The position numbers were made by a program, and so were the translations under genes. Positions 12,375-25,362 of a stretch of DNA of 64,000 nt are shown here, piece after piece (positions within the stretch are counted from its first letter, which is position 1; each line of letters begins with the position of its first letter). The stretch is from NCBI GenBank assembly GCA_034509735.1, contig JACGWO010000004.1:10707395-10771394 (forward strand), written 5' to 3'. This DNA is from Sesamum alatum (taxonomy: Eukaryota; Streptophyta; Magnoliopsida; Lamiales; Pedaliaceae). Under the pieces are notes generated by a model, which did no database searches, had not been told where the DNA came from, and worked only from the letters and a program-made list of their open reading frames with translations.

Positions 12375-13087
12375 GTGTGCGTAAGATCTTTGTTTTTTTT
12401 TTTTTTTTTCTATTTGTTTTTATGATCTTTCTAATTTAAAACTTTTTGGGAAATTTTGTGAACACTACATTTAGCTTGATTGGTGTATCTTATATTCTTA
12501 GATTGTTGAGCTATGGTGTTCTAGGTGGGCCCTTTGACGTCTAACGATAACATTGTTGTAATAGGGACAATATATGTATAATTATTTTTACTTTCAATGT
12601 ATCCCGAGTCCTAGTTTCATTATTGTAAATCATTTTTGTTTAGTCAAGTCATTGTATCAACCTTTCTAGTTAATTATTACGAAATCAATTTTGGTGCTAT
12701 GCAATTGGATAGTAGCAGGCTGCAGTAGGTGCTGACCAAGCCCATGTTCCCCCTTCTATGACTATTCAGGCTGTAGCATCGCTTGGGATCCCTATGATCA
12801 TAGAAGGTCTAAGATGCCCCTATTGTAGGATGCCTTGTGGATTCCAAGGATCGTGCTAAAGCAGGAAAATCTCCCCTGTGACAACCTACACTTAGCTTCT
12901 GCGTCTCATTTTTAACTGCAACCCATTTTGCGAGAATATTCTATCTTTAAGCGAACATTGAAATTATGCCTGATGGGAATTGATTGATGCGACATCCTAA
13001 TGGCAAAATGTTTTTACAGGCGCAGAAACTGCAATAACAGAAGTTGAGGATTTGCAGCGGCAAAGTCCCTCAGTGAAGAATCATCGG

Positions 13088-13248
13088 CACTAAACGCATG
13101 TGGGCCTAGATAGTATGAGCCAATGAGCTAATAGGACCTTTTGGCTACTTAGCAAGTAGGCTTGGAGCTACTGAGCTAAACAAGGCAACGGTCTTACCCG
13201 CCCGAATGATACCCCTACGAAATTAATCGGCCGGTCTTAACTCCCCTT
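13088..13248 (+). other. About 161-bp insertion inside a module E copy
   Basis: Compared with the other module E copies, the sequence between CATCGG and GATTATGCTTTTAATTC is extra. It starts with CACTAAACGCATGTGG and ends with GGTCTTAACTCCCCTT, and is more GC-rich than its surroundings. There is no matching inverted end and no clear target duplication, so I cannot assign a class; it could be a small non-autonomous element or filler DNA. Confidence 0.4.
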
Positions 13249-13382
13249 GATTATGCTTTTAATTCTATTACTGGAAAAAGACCTCTTGCAATTGGAAGCT
13301 TTTTATGCCCTATTTTGCAGTATGTGTAAGATCCTTAGTTTTTTTCCTATTTGTTTTAATGATCTTTCTAATTTAAAATTTT

Positions 13383-14038
13383 TTGAGGAATTTTGTGAAC
13401 GGTACATTTGGCTTGATTGGTGAATCATATATTCTTAGATTTCTGAGCTATTATGTTCCCCAGGTGGGCCCTCTAGTGTCAAACAATAACATTGTTGTAA
13501 TAGGGAGATACATGTATAATTATTTTGACTTTCTAGTTAATTATTACGAAATCAATTTTGGTGCTACGCATTTGTTTGCAAGCAGGCTACAGTTGGTGCT
13601 GACCAAGCCCATGCTCCCCTTCTATGATTGCTGAGACTGTAGATCATAGAAGCTCTAAGATGCATGTACTGTAGGATGCCTTGTGGATGCCAAGGATCGT
13701 GCCAAAGCAGGAAGGTCTCCCCTGTGACAACCTGTACTCAATAGCTTTTGTGTCATAATGAGATGTGTTCCGATTTTGATACTCTTTTTTCTGACTCAAA
13801 GGAGACTGCTAATCTTGATAGAAAAGGTGACAATCCTAGTTCTTTCTGTTGACTTTCATCCCAGACATTTCATCGAATGCTGAAGTTAGGGAATTCCGTG
13901 ATATTTTATGCTTGTATTATTAATAGCAACCAAAATAGTTTGTACTTGTGCTTAAAAGTACTTCTATCTGAATGTTTCATCTGTGATCAAAGTGTTTATA
14001 GTTTTCCATGCGATTAAAGGCTGAATGTTTTTATATAT
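13383..14038 (+). repeat. Long module copy B (paired with 10,029-10,680)
   Basis: Second member of the pair described at 10029. It keeps the same order of landmarks and lies just upstream of the last exon-like module E copy (14042-14186), which precedes another GTATGTATAAGATCC donor-like site. The island ends at 14261 within a further partial module (GGGGAATTCGGCAAAC). Confidence 0.65.
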
Positions 14039-14261
14039 GCAGAATCTGGCTATACAGAAGTTGAGGAGTTGCAACAGCCACAGTCTCTCATAGAACAATC
14101 ATCGGATTCTGCTTCCAAACTCCACTCCTGGAAAAACCCTCATACAAGAAGAATAAATTAAAGCTTCTTACGCCATCTTCTACGGTATGTATAAGATCCT
14201 TAGTTTCTTCCTATTTGGGGAAATGATCTTTCTAATTTAAAACTTTGGGGAATTCGGCAAA

Positions 14262-17200
14262 CAATGATAAGGACTGAAAACACAAGGTATTTCCAACGAT
14301 TGTGTTGAGTATTAGGCATGTATCCGGACGTACGATTGATTACGAAGGTTGACCAATCCCTCGATATAACAAACATAAAAGGGAATTAGTGTCTAAATTC
14401 GTTTAAAGGAGTTTGTCGTTGGGCAAAAGTACAAAAGCTGAATCCACGGCTCAAACGAGTGTTCAAGATGAAATCCTAGTGCATTTTTATGGTGAATAAG
14501 ATAGAGTCCTAGTCGTATACTCGAAGAGTGGCTTTAATATTGATTATTAGAGTCGGTACGAATATATTTATAGCCAGAAATGAGTCATCTATCAGTGATA
14601 AGGACAGAAAACATAAGGCGTTTCCTACGATTGTGTTGAGTATTAGGCATGTATCCGGACGTACGATTGATTACGAAGGTTGACCAAGCCCTCGATATGG
14701 CAAAGATAAAGGGAATTAGTGTCTAAATTCATTTAAAGGAGTTTGTCGTTGTGCAAAGGTACAAAGCTGAGTCCATGGCTCAACGAGTGTTCTAGATGTA
14801 GTACTAGTGCAATTTTATGATGAATAAGATGGAGTCCTAGTCGTATAATCGAAGGATGGCTTTAATATTGATTATTAGAATCGGTACGAATATATTTATA
14901 GCCAATAATGAGTCATCTATCAGTTAGTGATAAGGACTGAAAACACAAGGTATTTTGTACGATTGTGTTGAGTATTAGGCATGTATCCGGACGTACGATT
15001 GATTACGATAGTTGATCAAACCCTCGATATGGCAAAGATATAGGGAATTAGTGTCTAAATTTGTTTAAAGGAGTTTGTCGTTCTGCAAAAGTACAAAGCT
15101 GAGCCCATGGCTCAAACGAGTGTTCTAGATGTAGTACTAGTGCAGTTTAATGTTGAATAAGATGGATTCCTAGTAGTATAATCGAAGAGTGGCTTTATAA
15201 TTGATTATTAGAGTCGATACGAATATATTTTTAGCCAGTAATGAGTCATCTATCAGTGAATGATAAGGGTTGGAAACAAAATGTGTTTTCTACGATTGTG
15301 TTGAGCATTAGGCATGTATCCGGACGTACGGTTGATTATGAAAGTTGACCAAGCCCACGATATGGCAAAGATAAAAGGGAATTAGTGTCTAAATTCGTTT
15401 AAAGGAGTTTGTCGTTGCGCAAAAGTACAAAGCTGAGTCCATGGCTCAAACGAGTGTTCTAGATGTAGTACTAGTGCAGTTTAATGTTGAATAAGATGGA
15501 GTCCTAATCGTAGAATCGAAGAGTGGCTTTAATATTGATTATTAGAGTCGATACGAATATATTTACAGCCATAAATGAGTCATATATCAGTCAATGATAA
15601 GAACTGAAAACACAAGGTGTTTCCTACGATTGTGTAGAGTATTAGGCATGTATTCAGACGTACGATTGATTACGAAGGTTGACCAAGCCCTCGATATGGC
15701 AAAGATAAAGGGAATTAGTGTCTGAATTCGTTTAATGGAGTTTGTCGTTACGCACATGTACAAAGCGCAGTCTATGGCTCAAACGAGAGTTCTAGATGTA
15801 GTACTAGTGCAATTTTATGTTGAATAAGATGGAGTCCTAGTCGTATAATTGAAGGGTGGCTTTAATATTGATTATTAAAGTCGATACGAATATATTTATA
15901 GCCAGTAATCAGTCATCTATCAGTCAATGAAAAGGACTGAAAACACAAGGTGTTTTGTACGATTGTGTTGAGTATTAGGCATGTATCCGGACGTAGATTG
16001 ATTACGAAGGTTGACCAAGCCCTCGATATCGCAAAGATAAAAGGTAATTAGTGTCTAAATTCATTTAAAGAAGTTTGTCGTTGGGCAAAGGTACAAAAGC
16101 TGAATCCACGGCTCAAACGAGTGTTCAAGATGAAATCCTAGTGCATTTTTATGGTGAATAAGATGGAGTCCTAGTCGTATACTCGAAGAGTGGCTTTAAT
16201 ATTCATTATTAGAGTCGATACGAATATATTTATAGCTAGTAATGAGTAATCTATTTGTCAATGATAAGGACTGAAAACACAAGGTGTTTCTGACGATTAT
16301 GTTGAGTATTAGGCATGTATCCGGACGTACGATTGATTACGAAGGTTGACCAAGCCCTCGATATGACAAAGATAAAAGGGAATTAGTGTTTAAATTCATT
16401 TAAAGGAGTTTGTCCTTTGCGCACCGGTACATAGCTGAGTCCATGGCTCAAACGAGTGTTCTATATGTTGTACTTGTGCAATTTTATGTTGAATAAGATG
16501 GAGTCCACGTCGTATAATCGAAGAGTGGCTTTAATATTGATTATTAGAGTCGATACGAATATATTTATAGCTAGAAATGAGTCATCTATCAGTCAATGAA
16601 AAGGACAGAAAACACAAGTTGTTTCCTGCGATTGTGTTGAGTATTAGGCATGTATTCGGACGTACGATAGATTACGAAGGTTGACCAAGCCCTCGATATG
16701 GCAAAGATAAATGGGAATTAGTGTCTGAATTCATTTAAAGGAGTTTGTCGTTACGCACATGTACCAAGCTCAGTCTATGGCGCAAACTAGAGTTCTAGAT
16801 GTAGTACTAGTGCAATTTTATGTTGAATAAGATGGAGTCCTAGTCGTATAATCGAAGAGTGGCTTTAATATTGAATATTAGAGTCGATACGAATATATTT
16901 ATAGCCAATAATGAGTTATCTATCAATCAATGATAAGGACTGAAAATCAAAGTGTTTCCTACGATTGTGTTGAGTATTAGGCATGTATCCGGACGTACTT
17001 GATTACCAAGCCCTCAATATGGCGAAGATTAAATGGAATTAGTGTCTAAATTCTGTTAAAAGAGTTTGTCGTTGCGCAAACGTACAAAGCTGAGTCCGTG
17101 GGTCAAACGAGTGTTCTAGATGTAGTACTAGTGCAATTTTATGTTGAATAAGATGGAGTCCTAGTCGTATCAAATAGTGGCTTTAATACTGATATTAGAG

Positions 17201-20200
17201 GCGATACGAATATATTTATAACCATAAATGAGTCATCTATTAGTCAACAATGATAAGGACTGAAAACACAAGGTGTTTTGTACGATTGTGTTAAGTATTA
17301 GGCATGTATCCGGACGTACGATTGATTATGAAGGTTGACCAAGCCCTCGATATCGCAAAGATAAAAGGTAATTAGTGTCTAAATTCGTTTAAAGGAGTTT
17401 GTCGTTGGGCAAAGGTACAAAAGCTGAATCCACGGCTCAAACGAGTGTTCAAGATGAAATCCTAGTGCATTTTTATGGTGAATAAGATGAAGTCCTAATC
17501 GTATACTCGAAGAGTGGCTTTAATATTGATTATTAGAGTCGATACGAATATATTTTTAGCTAGTAATGAGTCATCTATTAGTCAATGATAAGGACTGAAA
17601 ATACAAGGTGTTTCCAACCATTATGTTGAGTATTAGGCATGTATCCGGACGTACGATTGATTACGACGGTTGACCAAGCCCTCGATATGACAAAGATAAA
17701 AGGGAATTAGTGTGTAAATTCGTTCAAAGGAGTTTGTCCTTGCGCACAGGTACAATAGCTGAGTCCATGGCTCAAACGAGTGTTCTAGATATAGTACTTG
17801 TGCAATTTTATGTTGAATAAGATGGAGTCCTAGTCGTATAATCGAAGAGTGGCTTTAATATTGATTATTAAAGTCGATACGAATATATTTATAGCCCGAA
17901 ATGAGTCATCTATCAGTCAATGATAAGGACAGAAAACACAAGGTGTTTCCTACGATTGTGTAGAGTATTAGGCATGTATTCAGACGTACGATTGATTACG
18001 AAGGTTGACCAAGCCCTCGATATGGTAAAGATAAATGGGAATTAGTGTCTGAATTCGTTTAAAGGAGTTTGTCGTTACGCACATGTACAAAGCTCAGTCT
18101 ATGGCTCAAACTAGAGTTCTAGATGTAGTACTAGTGCAATTTTATGTTGAATAAGATGGAGTCCTAGTCGTATAATCGAAGAATGCTTTAATATTGAATA
18201 TTAGAGTCGATACGAATATATTTATAGCCAGTAATGAGTTATCTATCAATCAATGATAAGGACTGAAAAATCAAAGTCTTTCCTACGATTGTGTTGAGTG
18301 TTAGGCATGTATCCGGATGTACTTGATTACGAAGGTTGACCAAGCCCTCTATGGTGAAGATAAAATGGAATTAGTGTCTAAATTCTGTTAAAGGAGTTTG
18401 TCGTTGCGCAAACGTACAATGCTGAATCCGTGGCTCAAACGAGTGTTCTAGATGTAGTACTAATGCAATTTTATGTTGAATAAGATGGAGTCCTAGTCGT
18501 ATCGAATAGTGGCTTTAATACTGATATTAGAGGCGATACGACTATACTTATAACCATAAATGAGTCATCTATCAGTCAACAATGATAAGGACTGAAAACA
18601 CAACGTGTTTCTACAATTGTGTTGAGTATTAGGCATGTATCCGGACGTACGATTGATTACGAAGGTTGACCAAGCCCTCGATATGGCAAAGATAAAAGGG
18701 AATTGGTGTCTAAATTCGTTTAGAGGAGTTTGTCGTTGGGCAAAGGTACAAAAGCTGAATCCACGGCTCAAACGAGTGTTCAAAATGTAGTCCTAGTGCA
18801 TTTTTATGTTGCATAAGATGGAGTCCTAGTCGTATACTCGAAGAGTGGCTTTAATATTGATTATTAGAGTCGATACGAATATATTTATAGCCAGTAATGA
18901 GTCATCTATCCATCAATGATAAGGACTGAAAAAACACGGTGTTTCCAATGATTGTGTTGAGTATTAGGCATGTATCTGGACGTACGATTGATTACGAAGG
19001 TTGACCAAGCCCTCGATATGACAAAGATAAATGGGAATTAGTGCGTAAATTCGTTTAAAGGAGTTTTGTCGTTGCGCACAAGTACATAGCTGAGTCATGG
19101 CTCAAACGAGTGTTCTTGATGTAGTACTTGTGCAATTTTATGTTGAATAAGATAGAGTCCTAGTTCTATAATCGAAGAGTGGCTTTAATATAGATTATTA
19201 GAGTCGATACGAATATATTTATAGCCATAAATGAGTCATCTATCACTCAATGATAAGAACATAAAACACCAGGTGTTTCCTACGATTGTTTTGAGTATTA
19301 GGCATGTATCCGGACGTACAATTGATTACGAAGTTTGACCAAGGCCTCGATATGGCAAAGATAAAAGGGAATTAGTATCTGAATTCGTTTAAAGGAGTTT
19401 GTCGTTGTGCAAAGGTACAAAGCTGAGTCCATGGCTCAAATGAGTGTTATAGATGTAGTACTAGTGCAATTTTATGTTGAATAAGATGGAGTCCTAGTCG
19501 TATAATCAAAGAGTGGATTTAATATTGATTATTAGAGTCGATACGAATATATTTATAGCCAGTAAGGAGTTATCTATCAGTCAATGATAAGGACTGGAAA
19601 CACAAGGTGTTTCCTATGATTGTGTTGAGTATTAGGCATGTATCCGGACGTACGATTGATTACGAAGATTGACCAAGCCCTCGATATGCAAAAGATAAAA
19701 GGTAATTAGTGTCTAATTTCGTTTAAAAGAGTTTTTCGTTGGGCAAAGGTACAAAAGCTGAATCCACGGCTCGAACGAGTGTTCAAGATGTAGTCCTAGT
19801 GCATTTTTATGTTGCATAAGATGGAATCCTAGTTGTATACTCGAAGAGTGGCTTTAATATTGATTATTAGAGTCGATACGAATATATTTATAGCCAGTAA
19901 TGAGTCATCTATCAGTCAACAGTGATAAGGATTGAAAACATAAGGTTCTTCCAATGATTGTGTTGAGTATTAGGCATGTATCCGGACGTACGATCGATTA
20001 CGAAGGTTGACCAAGCCCTCGATATAACAAAGATGAAAGGGAATTATTGTGTAAATTCGTTTAAAGGAGTTTGTCGTTGCGCACAAGTACAAAGCCGAGT
20101 CCATGGCCCAAACGAGTGTCCTAGATGTAGTACTAGTACAATTTTATGTTGAATAAGATGGAGTCCTAGTCGAATAATCGAAGAGTGGCTTTAACATTCA

Positions 20201-23200
20201 TTATTAGAGTCGATACGAATATATTTATAGCCAGAAATGAGTCATCTATCAGTCAATGATAAGGACAGAAAACACAAGGTGTTTCCTACGATTGTGTAGA
20301 GTATTAGTCATGTATTCAGACGTACGATTGATTACGAAGGTTGACCAAGCCCTCGATATGGTAAAGATAAATGGGAATTAGTGTCTGAATTCGTTTAAAG
20401 GAGTTTGTCGTTACGCACATGTACAAAGCTCAGTCTATGGCTCAAACTAGAGTTCTAGATGTAGTACTAGTGCAATTTTATGTTGAATAAGATGGAGTCC
20501 TAGTCGTATAATCGAAGAATGGCTTTAATATTGAATATTAGAGTCGATACGAATATATTTATAGCCAGTAATGAGTCATCTATCAATCAATGATAAGGAC
20601 TGAAAACACAAGGTGTTTCCTACGATTGTGTTGAGTATTAGGCATGTATCCGGATGTACTTGATTACGAAGGTTGACCCAAGCCCTCTATGGCGAAGATA
20701 AAATGGAATTAGTGTCTAAATTCTGTTAAAGGCGTTTGTCGTTGCGCAAACGTACAAAGCTGAATCCGTGGCTCAAAACGAGTGTTCTAGATGTAGTACT
20801 AGTGCAATTTGATGTTGAATAAGATGGAGTCCTAGTCGTATAATTGAAAGTGGGTTTAATATTCATTATTAGAGTCGATACGAATATATTTATAGCCAGA
20901 AATGAGTCATCTATTAGTCAATGATAAGGACTGAAAACACAAGGTGTTTCCTACGATTTTGTTGAGTATTAGGCATGTAGCCGGACGTACGACTGATTGC
21001 GAAGGCTGACTAACCCGCGATATGGCAAAGATAAAAGGGAACTAGTCTATAAATTCATTTAGGAGTTTGTCGTTGTGCAAAGGTACAAAGCTGAGTCCAT
21101 GGCTCAAACGAGTGTTCTACATGTAGTACTAGTGCAATTTCATGTTGATTAAGATGGAGTTCTAGTCGTATAATCGAAGAGTGGCTTTAATATTGATTAT
21201 TAGAGTCAATACGAATATATTTATAGCAATAATGAGTCATCTATCAGTCAATGAGAAGGACTGAAAACACAAGGTGTAACCTACGATTGTGTTGAGTGTA
21301 TCCGGACGTATGATTGATTATGAAGGTTGACGTAGCCCGCGATATGGCAACGATAAAAGTGCATGAGTGTCTAAATTCGTTTAAAGGAGTTTGTCGTTGC
21401 GCAAAGGTACAAAGCTGAGTCCTTGGCTCAAATGAGTGTTAAGATGTAGTACTAGTGCAATTTTATGTTGAATAAGATAGAGTCCTAGTCGTATAATCAA
21501 TGAGTGGATTTAAATATTGATTATTAGAGTCGGTACGACTATATTTATAGCCAGAATGAGTTATCTATCAGTCAATGATAAGGACTGGAAACACAAGGTG
21601 TTTTCTATGATTGTGTTGAGTATTAGGCATGTATCCGGACGTACGATGGATTACGAAGATTGACCATACCCTCGATATGCAAAAGATAAAAGGTAATTAG
21701 TGTCTAAATTCGTTTAAAAGAGTTTTTCGTTGGGCAAAGGTACCAAAGTTGAAATCCACGGCTCGAACGAGTGTTCAAGATGTAGTCCTAGTGCATTTTT
21801 ATGTTGCATAAGATGGAATCCTAGTTTGTATACTCGAAGAGTGGCTTTAATATTGATTATTAGAGTCGATACGATATATTTATAGCCAGTAAATGAGTCA
21901 TCTATCAGTCAACAATGATAAGGACTGAAAACATAAGGTTTTTCCAATGATTGTGTTGAGTATTAGGCATGTATCCGGACGTAACTATTGATTACGAAGG
22001 TTGACCAAGCCCTCGATATAACAAAGATGAAAGGGAATTAGTGTGTAAATTCGTTTAAAGGAGTTTGTCGTTGGGCACAGGTACAAAGCCGAGTCCATGG
22101 CCCAAACGAGTGTTCTAGATGTACTATTAGTGCAATTTTATGTTGAATAAGATGGAGTCCTAGTCGAATAATCGAAGAGTGGCTTTAATTTTCATTATTA
22201 GAGTCGATACGAATATATTTATAGCCAGAAATGAGTCATCTATCAGTGATAAGGACAGAAAACCTAAGGTGTTTCCTACGATTTTGTTGAGTATTAGGCA
22301 TGTATCCGGACGTACGATTGATTACGAAGGGTGTCCAAGCCCTCGATAACACAAAGATAAAAGGGAATTAGTGTGTAAATTCATTTAGCGGAGTTTGTCG
22401 TTGCGCACAGGTATAGCTGAGTCCATGGCTCAAACGAGGGTTCTAGATGTAGTACTAGTGCAATTTTATGTTGAATAAGATGGAGTACTAGTCGTATAAT
22501 TGAAGAGTGGGTTTAATATTCATTATTAGAGTCGATACGAATATATTTATAGCAAAAAATGAGTCATCTATCAGTCAATGATAAGGACTTGAAAACACAA
22601 GGTGTTCGCTACGAGTTTGTTGAGTATTAGGCATGTAGCCGGACGTACGATTGATTACGAAGGCTGACCAAGCCCGCGATATGGCAAAGATAAAAGGGAA
22701 CTAGTCTATAAATTCATTTAAAGGAGTTTGTCGTTGTGCAAACGTACAAAGCTGAGTCCATGGCTCAAACGACTGTTGTAGATGTAGTACTAGTGCAATT
22801 TTATGTTGAATAAGATGGAGTCCTGGTCGTACAATCGAAGAGTGGCTTTGATATTGATTATTAGAGTCGATACGAATATATTTATAGCCAGAAATGAGTC
22901 ATCTATCAGTCAATGATAAGGACTGAAAACACAAGGTGTTTCCTACGATTTTGTTGAGTATTAGGCATGTAGCCGGATGTACGATTGATTACGAAGGCTG
23001 ACCAAGCCCCGCGATATGGCCAAGATAAAAGGGAACTAGTCTATAAATTCATTTAAAGGAGTTTGTCGTTGTGCAAAGGTACAAAGCTGAGTCCATGGCT
23101 CAAACGAGTGTTCTACATGTAGTACTAGTGCAATTTCATGTTGAATAAGATGGAGTCCTAGTCGTATAATCGAAGAGTGGCTTTAATATTGATTATTAGA

Positions 23201-24388
23201 GTCGATACGAATATATTTATAGCCAGTAATGAGTCATCTATCAGTCAATGAGAAGGACTGAAAACACAAGGTGTTTCCTACGATTGTGTTGAGTTTAGGC
23301 ATCTATCCAGACGTACGATCGATTACAAAGATTGACCAAGCCCGCGCTATGGCAAAGATAAACGGGAATTAGTGTCTAAATTCGTTTAAAGGAATTTGTC
23401 GTTGCGCAAAGGTAGAAAGCTGAGTTCTTTGCTCCAGCGAGTGTTCTAGATGTAGTACTAGGGCAATTTTATGTTGAATAAGATGGAGTCCTAGTCGTAT
23501 AATTGAAGAGTGGCTTTAATATTCATTATTAGAGTCGATACGAATATATTTATAGCCAGAAATCAGTCATCTATCAGTCAATAATAAGGACTGAAAACAC
23601 AAGTTGTTTCCTACGATTCTGTTGAGTGTTAGGCGTGTCTCCGGACGTATGATTGATTACGAAGGTTGACCAAGCCCTCGATATGGCAAAGATAAAAGGG
23701 AATTAGTGTCTAAATTCGTTTAAAGAAGTTTGTCGTTGCGCAAAGGTACAAAGCTGAGTCCATGGCTCGAACGAGTGTTCTAGATGTAGTACTAGTGCAA
23801 TTTTATGTTGAATAAGATGAGTCCTAGTCATATAATCACAAAGTGGCTTTAATATTGATTATTAGAGTCGATAAGAATATATTTATCGCCAAAAATGAGT
23901 CATCTATCAGTCAATGATAAGGACTGAAAATACAAGGTGTTTCCTCCGATTGTGTTGAGTATTAGGCATGTATCAGGACATACAATTGATTATGAAGGTT
24001 GACCAAGCCCTCGATATGGCAAAGGATAAAAGGGAATTAGTGTCTGAATTCGTTTAAAGGAGTTTGTCGTTGGGCAAAGGTACAAAAGTTGAGTCCATGG
24101 CTCAAATGAGTGTTCAAGATATAGTCCTAGTGCATTTTTATGTTGAATAAGATGGAGTCCTAGTCGTATAATCAAAGAGTGGCTTTAATATTTATTATTA
24201 GAGTCGATACGAATATATTTATAGCCAGTAATGTGTTATCTATCAGTCAATGATAAGGACTGGAAACACAAGGTTTTCCTATGATTGTGTTGAGTATTAG
24301 GCATGTATCCGGATGTACGATTGATTACGAAGGTTGACCAAGCCCTCGATATGACAAAGATAAAAGGGAATTAGTGTGTAATTTCATT
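14262..24388 (+). repeat. Satellite array block 3, subfamily S2, about thirty monomers
   Basis: The satellite restarts mid-monomer at CAATGATAAGGACTG. Monomers are S2 (AGTACTAGTGCAATTTTATG) mixed with a distinctive type W (TTGGGCAAAGG, GAATCCACGGCTC, GTTCAAGATG, AGTCCTAGTGCATTTTTATG) that recurs at 14421, 16083, 17407, 18738, 19741, 21732 and 24072. Those spacings are close to whole multiples (5, 4, 4, 3, 6, 7) of about 333 bp. The block ends at a LINE fragment insertion. Confidence 0.93.
16070..20790 (+). repeat. Four-monomer higher-order repeat W-X-Y-Z, about 1.33 kb
   Basis: Four monomer types follow one another in fixed order. W has TTGGGCAAAGG and GAATCCACGG. X has GTGTAAATTC and GCACAGGTACATAGC. 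Y has GTCTGAATTC, TTACGCACATGTAC and CAGTCTATGG, then CAAACTAGAG. Z has GTACTTGATTAC and AAATTCTGTTAAA. The full order appears from 16083 and from 17407; a partial copy starts at 18738, and W-X-Y-Z is again recognisable from 19741 to about 20790. A lone Y precedes the first unit at 15745. Monomers of the same type in different units resemble each other more than their neighbours, which is the defining mark of a higher-order repeat. Confidence 0.85.
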
Positions 24389-25362
24389 ATATCTTGGCTT
24401 CTCTCCCTCTGATCTGCCCTGGACCCTCTCGGATTCTTTGGAGCTCCTATAGCGGTTTACTCTCTTACTCGGACGCTCTGGGCATCTTGCAAACCCCCGG
24501 ATCGAAGGTGGAATGGTCTTCCTCATTCCATGGCCCTTTCCGCTTACACTGAAATCTTTTTATTCTGTGTCTCGCTATTAGAGAGCGTCTCTCTACCATG
24601 GATAAGCCTTGGTTCCCACCGGATTCTGGGAGTGCGTCCTCTGTAATTCTGGAAATGGCTGAGAGCCACGCTCACCTCTTCTTTGAATGCACTTTCTCGG
24701 GGAGATGCCTTTCCTTCTTAGACAGCGTACCAAGATTCAATGGCCTCATTCTTCGTGGATTTTAGGCATCAGATCGGCCTCCATTCGATGGCGTGGTAAA
24801 CATATCATTAACGCAGCATACCGTGCCACTCTTGCCTCGTCTTGTTTATCACATTTGGCGTGAGCGTAATGCTCGTAGATTCCAAAACTCCTCCCTTTCA
24901 GTTAATGCTTTGGTGGATCTTGTTCTTGGCAGGTTCGCACAACGCATCAACGAAGATGACTTGAAGCCTGCGCTTCAAACTTTTGCCCTTTTTCCGCTTT
25001 GGCGCATCCCATGGAGCAACCCTGTTGAATAATTGCTGGTTCTTGAAGATTGTTGATTGTTGTTGACTGTTGATTGCTGTTTTTTTGGGTTTGACTTGTT
25101 GATTTTCCCCCCTTGTTGTTTTGGGCCGGCTTGTTGACGTGATTGGTCTGTTTCTTTTGTTTTTCTGCCATTGATCCGCTTTGGATGGCTTGTTGTTATG
25201 TTCCCTCTTTAGCCCCTTGTTGGGATTGGCTTGTTGATGTTGCTTTGTGCCAGGATCGCTGACTGTTGCCTTCTTGGGAACACTCTTCGGACAGGGGCGG
25301 TTTTGCCTTTGTCATTGTTGTTAACACTCCTTTTATTTATGAAATTTACATTTACCTAAAAA
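24389..25362 (+). mobile_element. LINE 3' fragment, copy 1, with target-site duplication
   Basis: About 974 bp of a LINE 3' end: the C-terminal zf-RVT-like region of ORF2 (SHAHLFFEC cluster near 24665, then WRGKHIINAAYRATLA and LWRIPWSNPVE ending at 25032), a T/G-rich 3' UTR, and an ending ATTTACCTAAAAATA like that of the LINE at 3041. The flanks are TAATTTCATT (24379-24388) and TAAATTCATT (25363-25372), a 10-bp target duplication with one mismatch, and the satellite monomer is continuous across the insertion. Single-base indels break the frame in several places; several of them are absent from copy 2. Confidence 0.9.
24793..25032 (+). pseudogene. Tail of LINE ORF2 (C-terminal fragment), copy 1
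   Basis: An open stretch covering the last part of the LINE ORF2 C-terminus, with VYHIWRERNARRFQNSS, the NEDDLKPALQTFALFPLWRIPW segment and a stop at 25030-25032. It corresponds to YHLWQECNRRRFQ and ALFRLWRIP in the LINE at 4425-5213. The Cys/His cluster upstream is in another frame because of indels. It has no function of its own. Confidence 0.75.

Larger units (their letters stand above)
8990..14261 (+). other. Non-satellite block of repeated gene-like modules (unidentified)
   Basis: A 5.3-kb island within the satellite. It is built from degenerate direct copies of a few modules: an exon-like module E (9828, 11890, 12246, 13026, 14042 and a short form at 10684); a module with CCCCAGGTGGGCCC and AATAACATTGTTGTAAT (10029, 10802, 12447, 13386); a module with GACCAAGCCCATG and TATGACTGCT (10237, 11089, 12735, 13600); and a module with GTACTTGTGCTTAAAA and GATCAAAGTGTTTA (9469, 10580, 11460, 13935). 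Intron-like T-rich stretches and donor/acceptor-like sites flank module E. No frame is long and I do not recognise the protein. The ends show no LTR, poly(A) or clear inverted repeats. About 110 bp of the satellite monomer is missing across the island. The most likely reading is a captured, internally duplicated gene fragment. Confidence 0.7.

Noticed and set aside
13088..13248. CACTA-class transposon
   Set aside because: CACTA start only; no TAGTG at the other end, no inverted ends and no 3-bp target duplication.
8990..14261. Helitron or LTR element as the source of the module island
   Set aside because: No TC start, no CTRR end with hairpin, no terminal repeats and no poly(A) could be seen at the borders.
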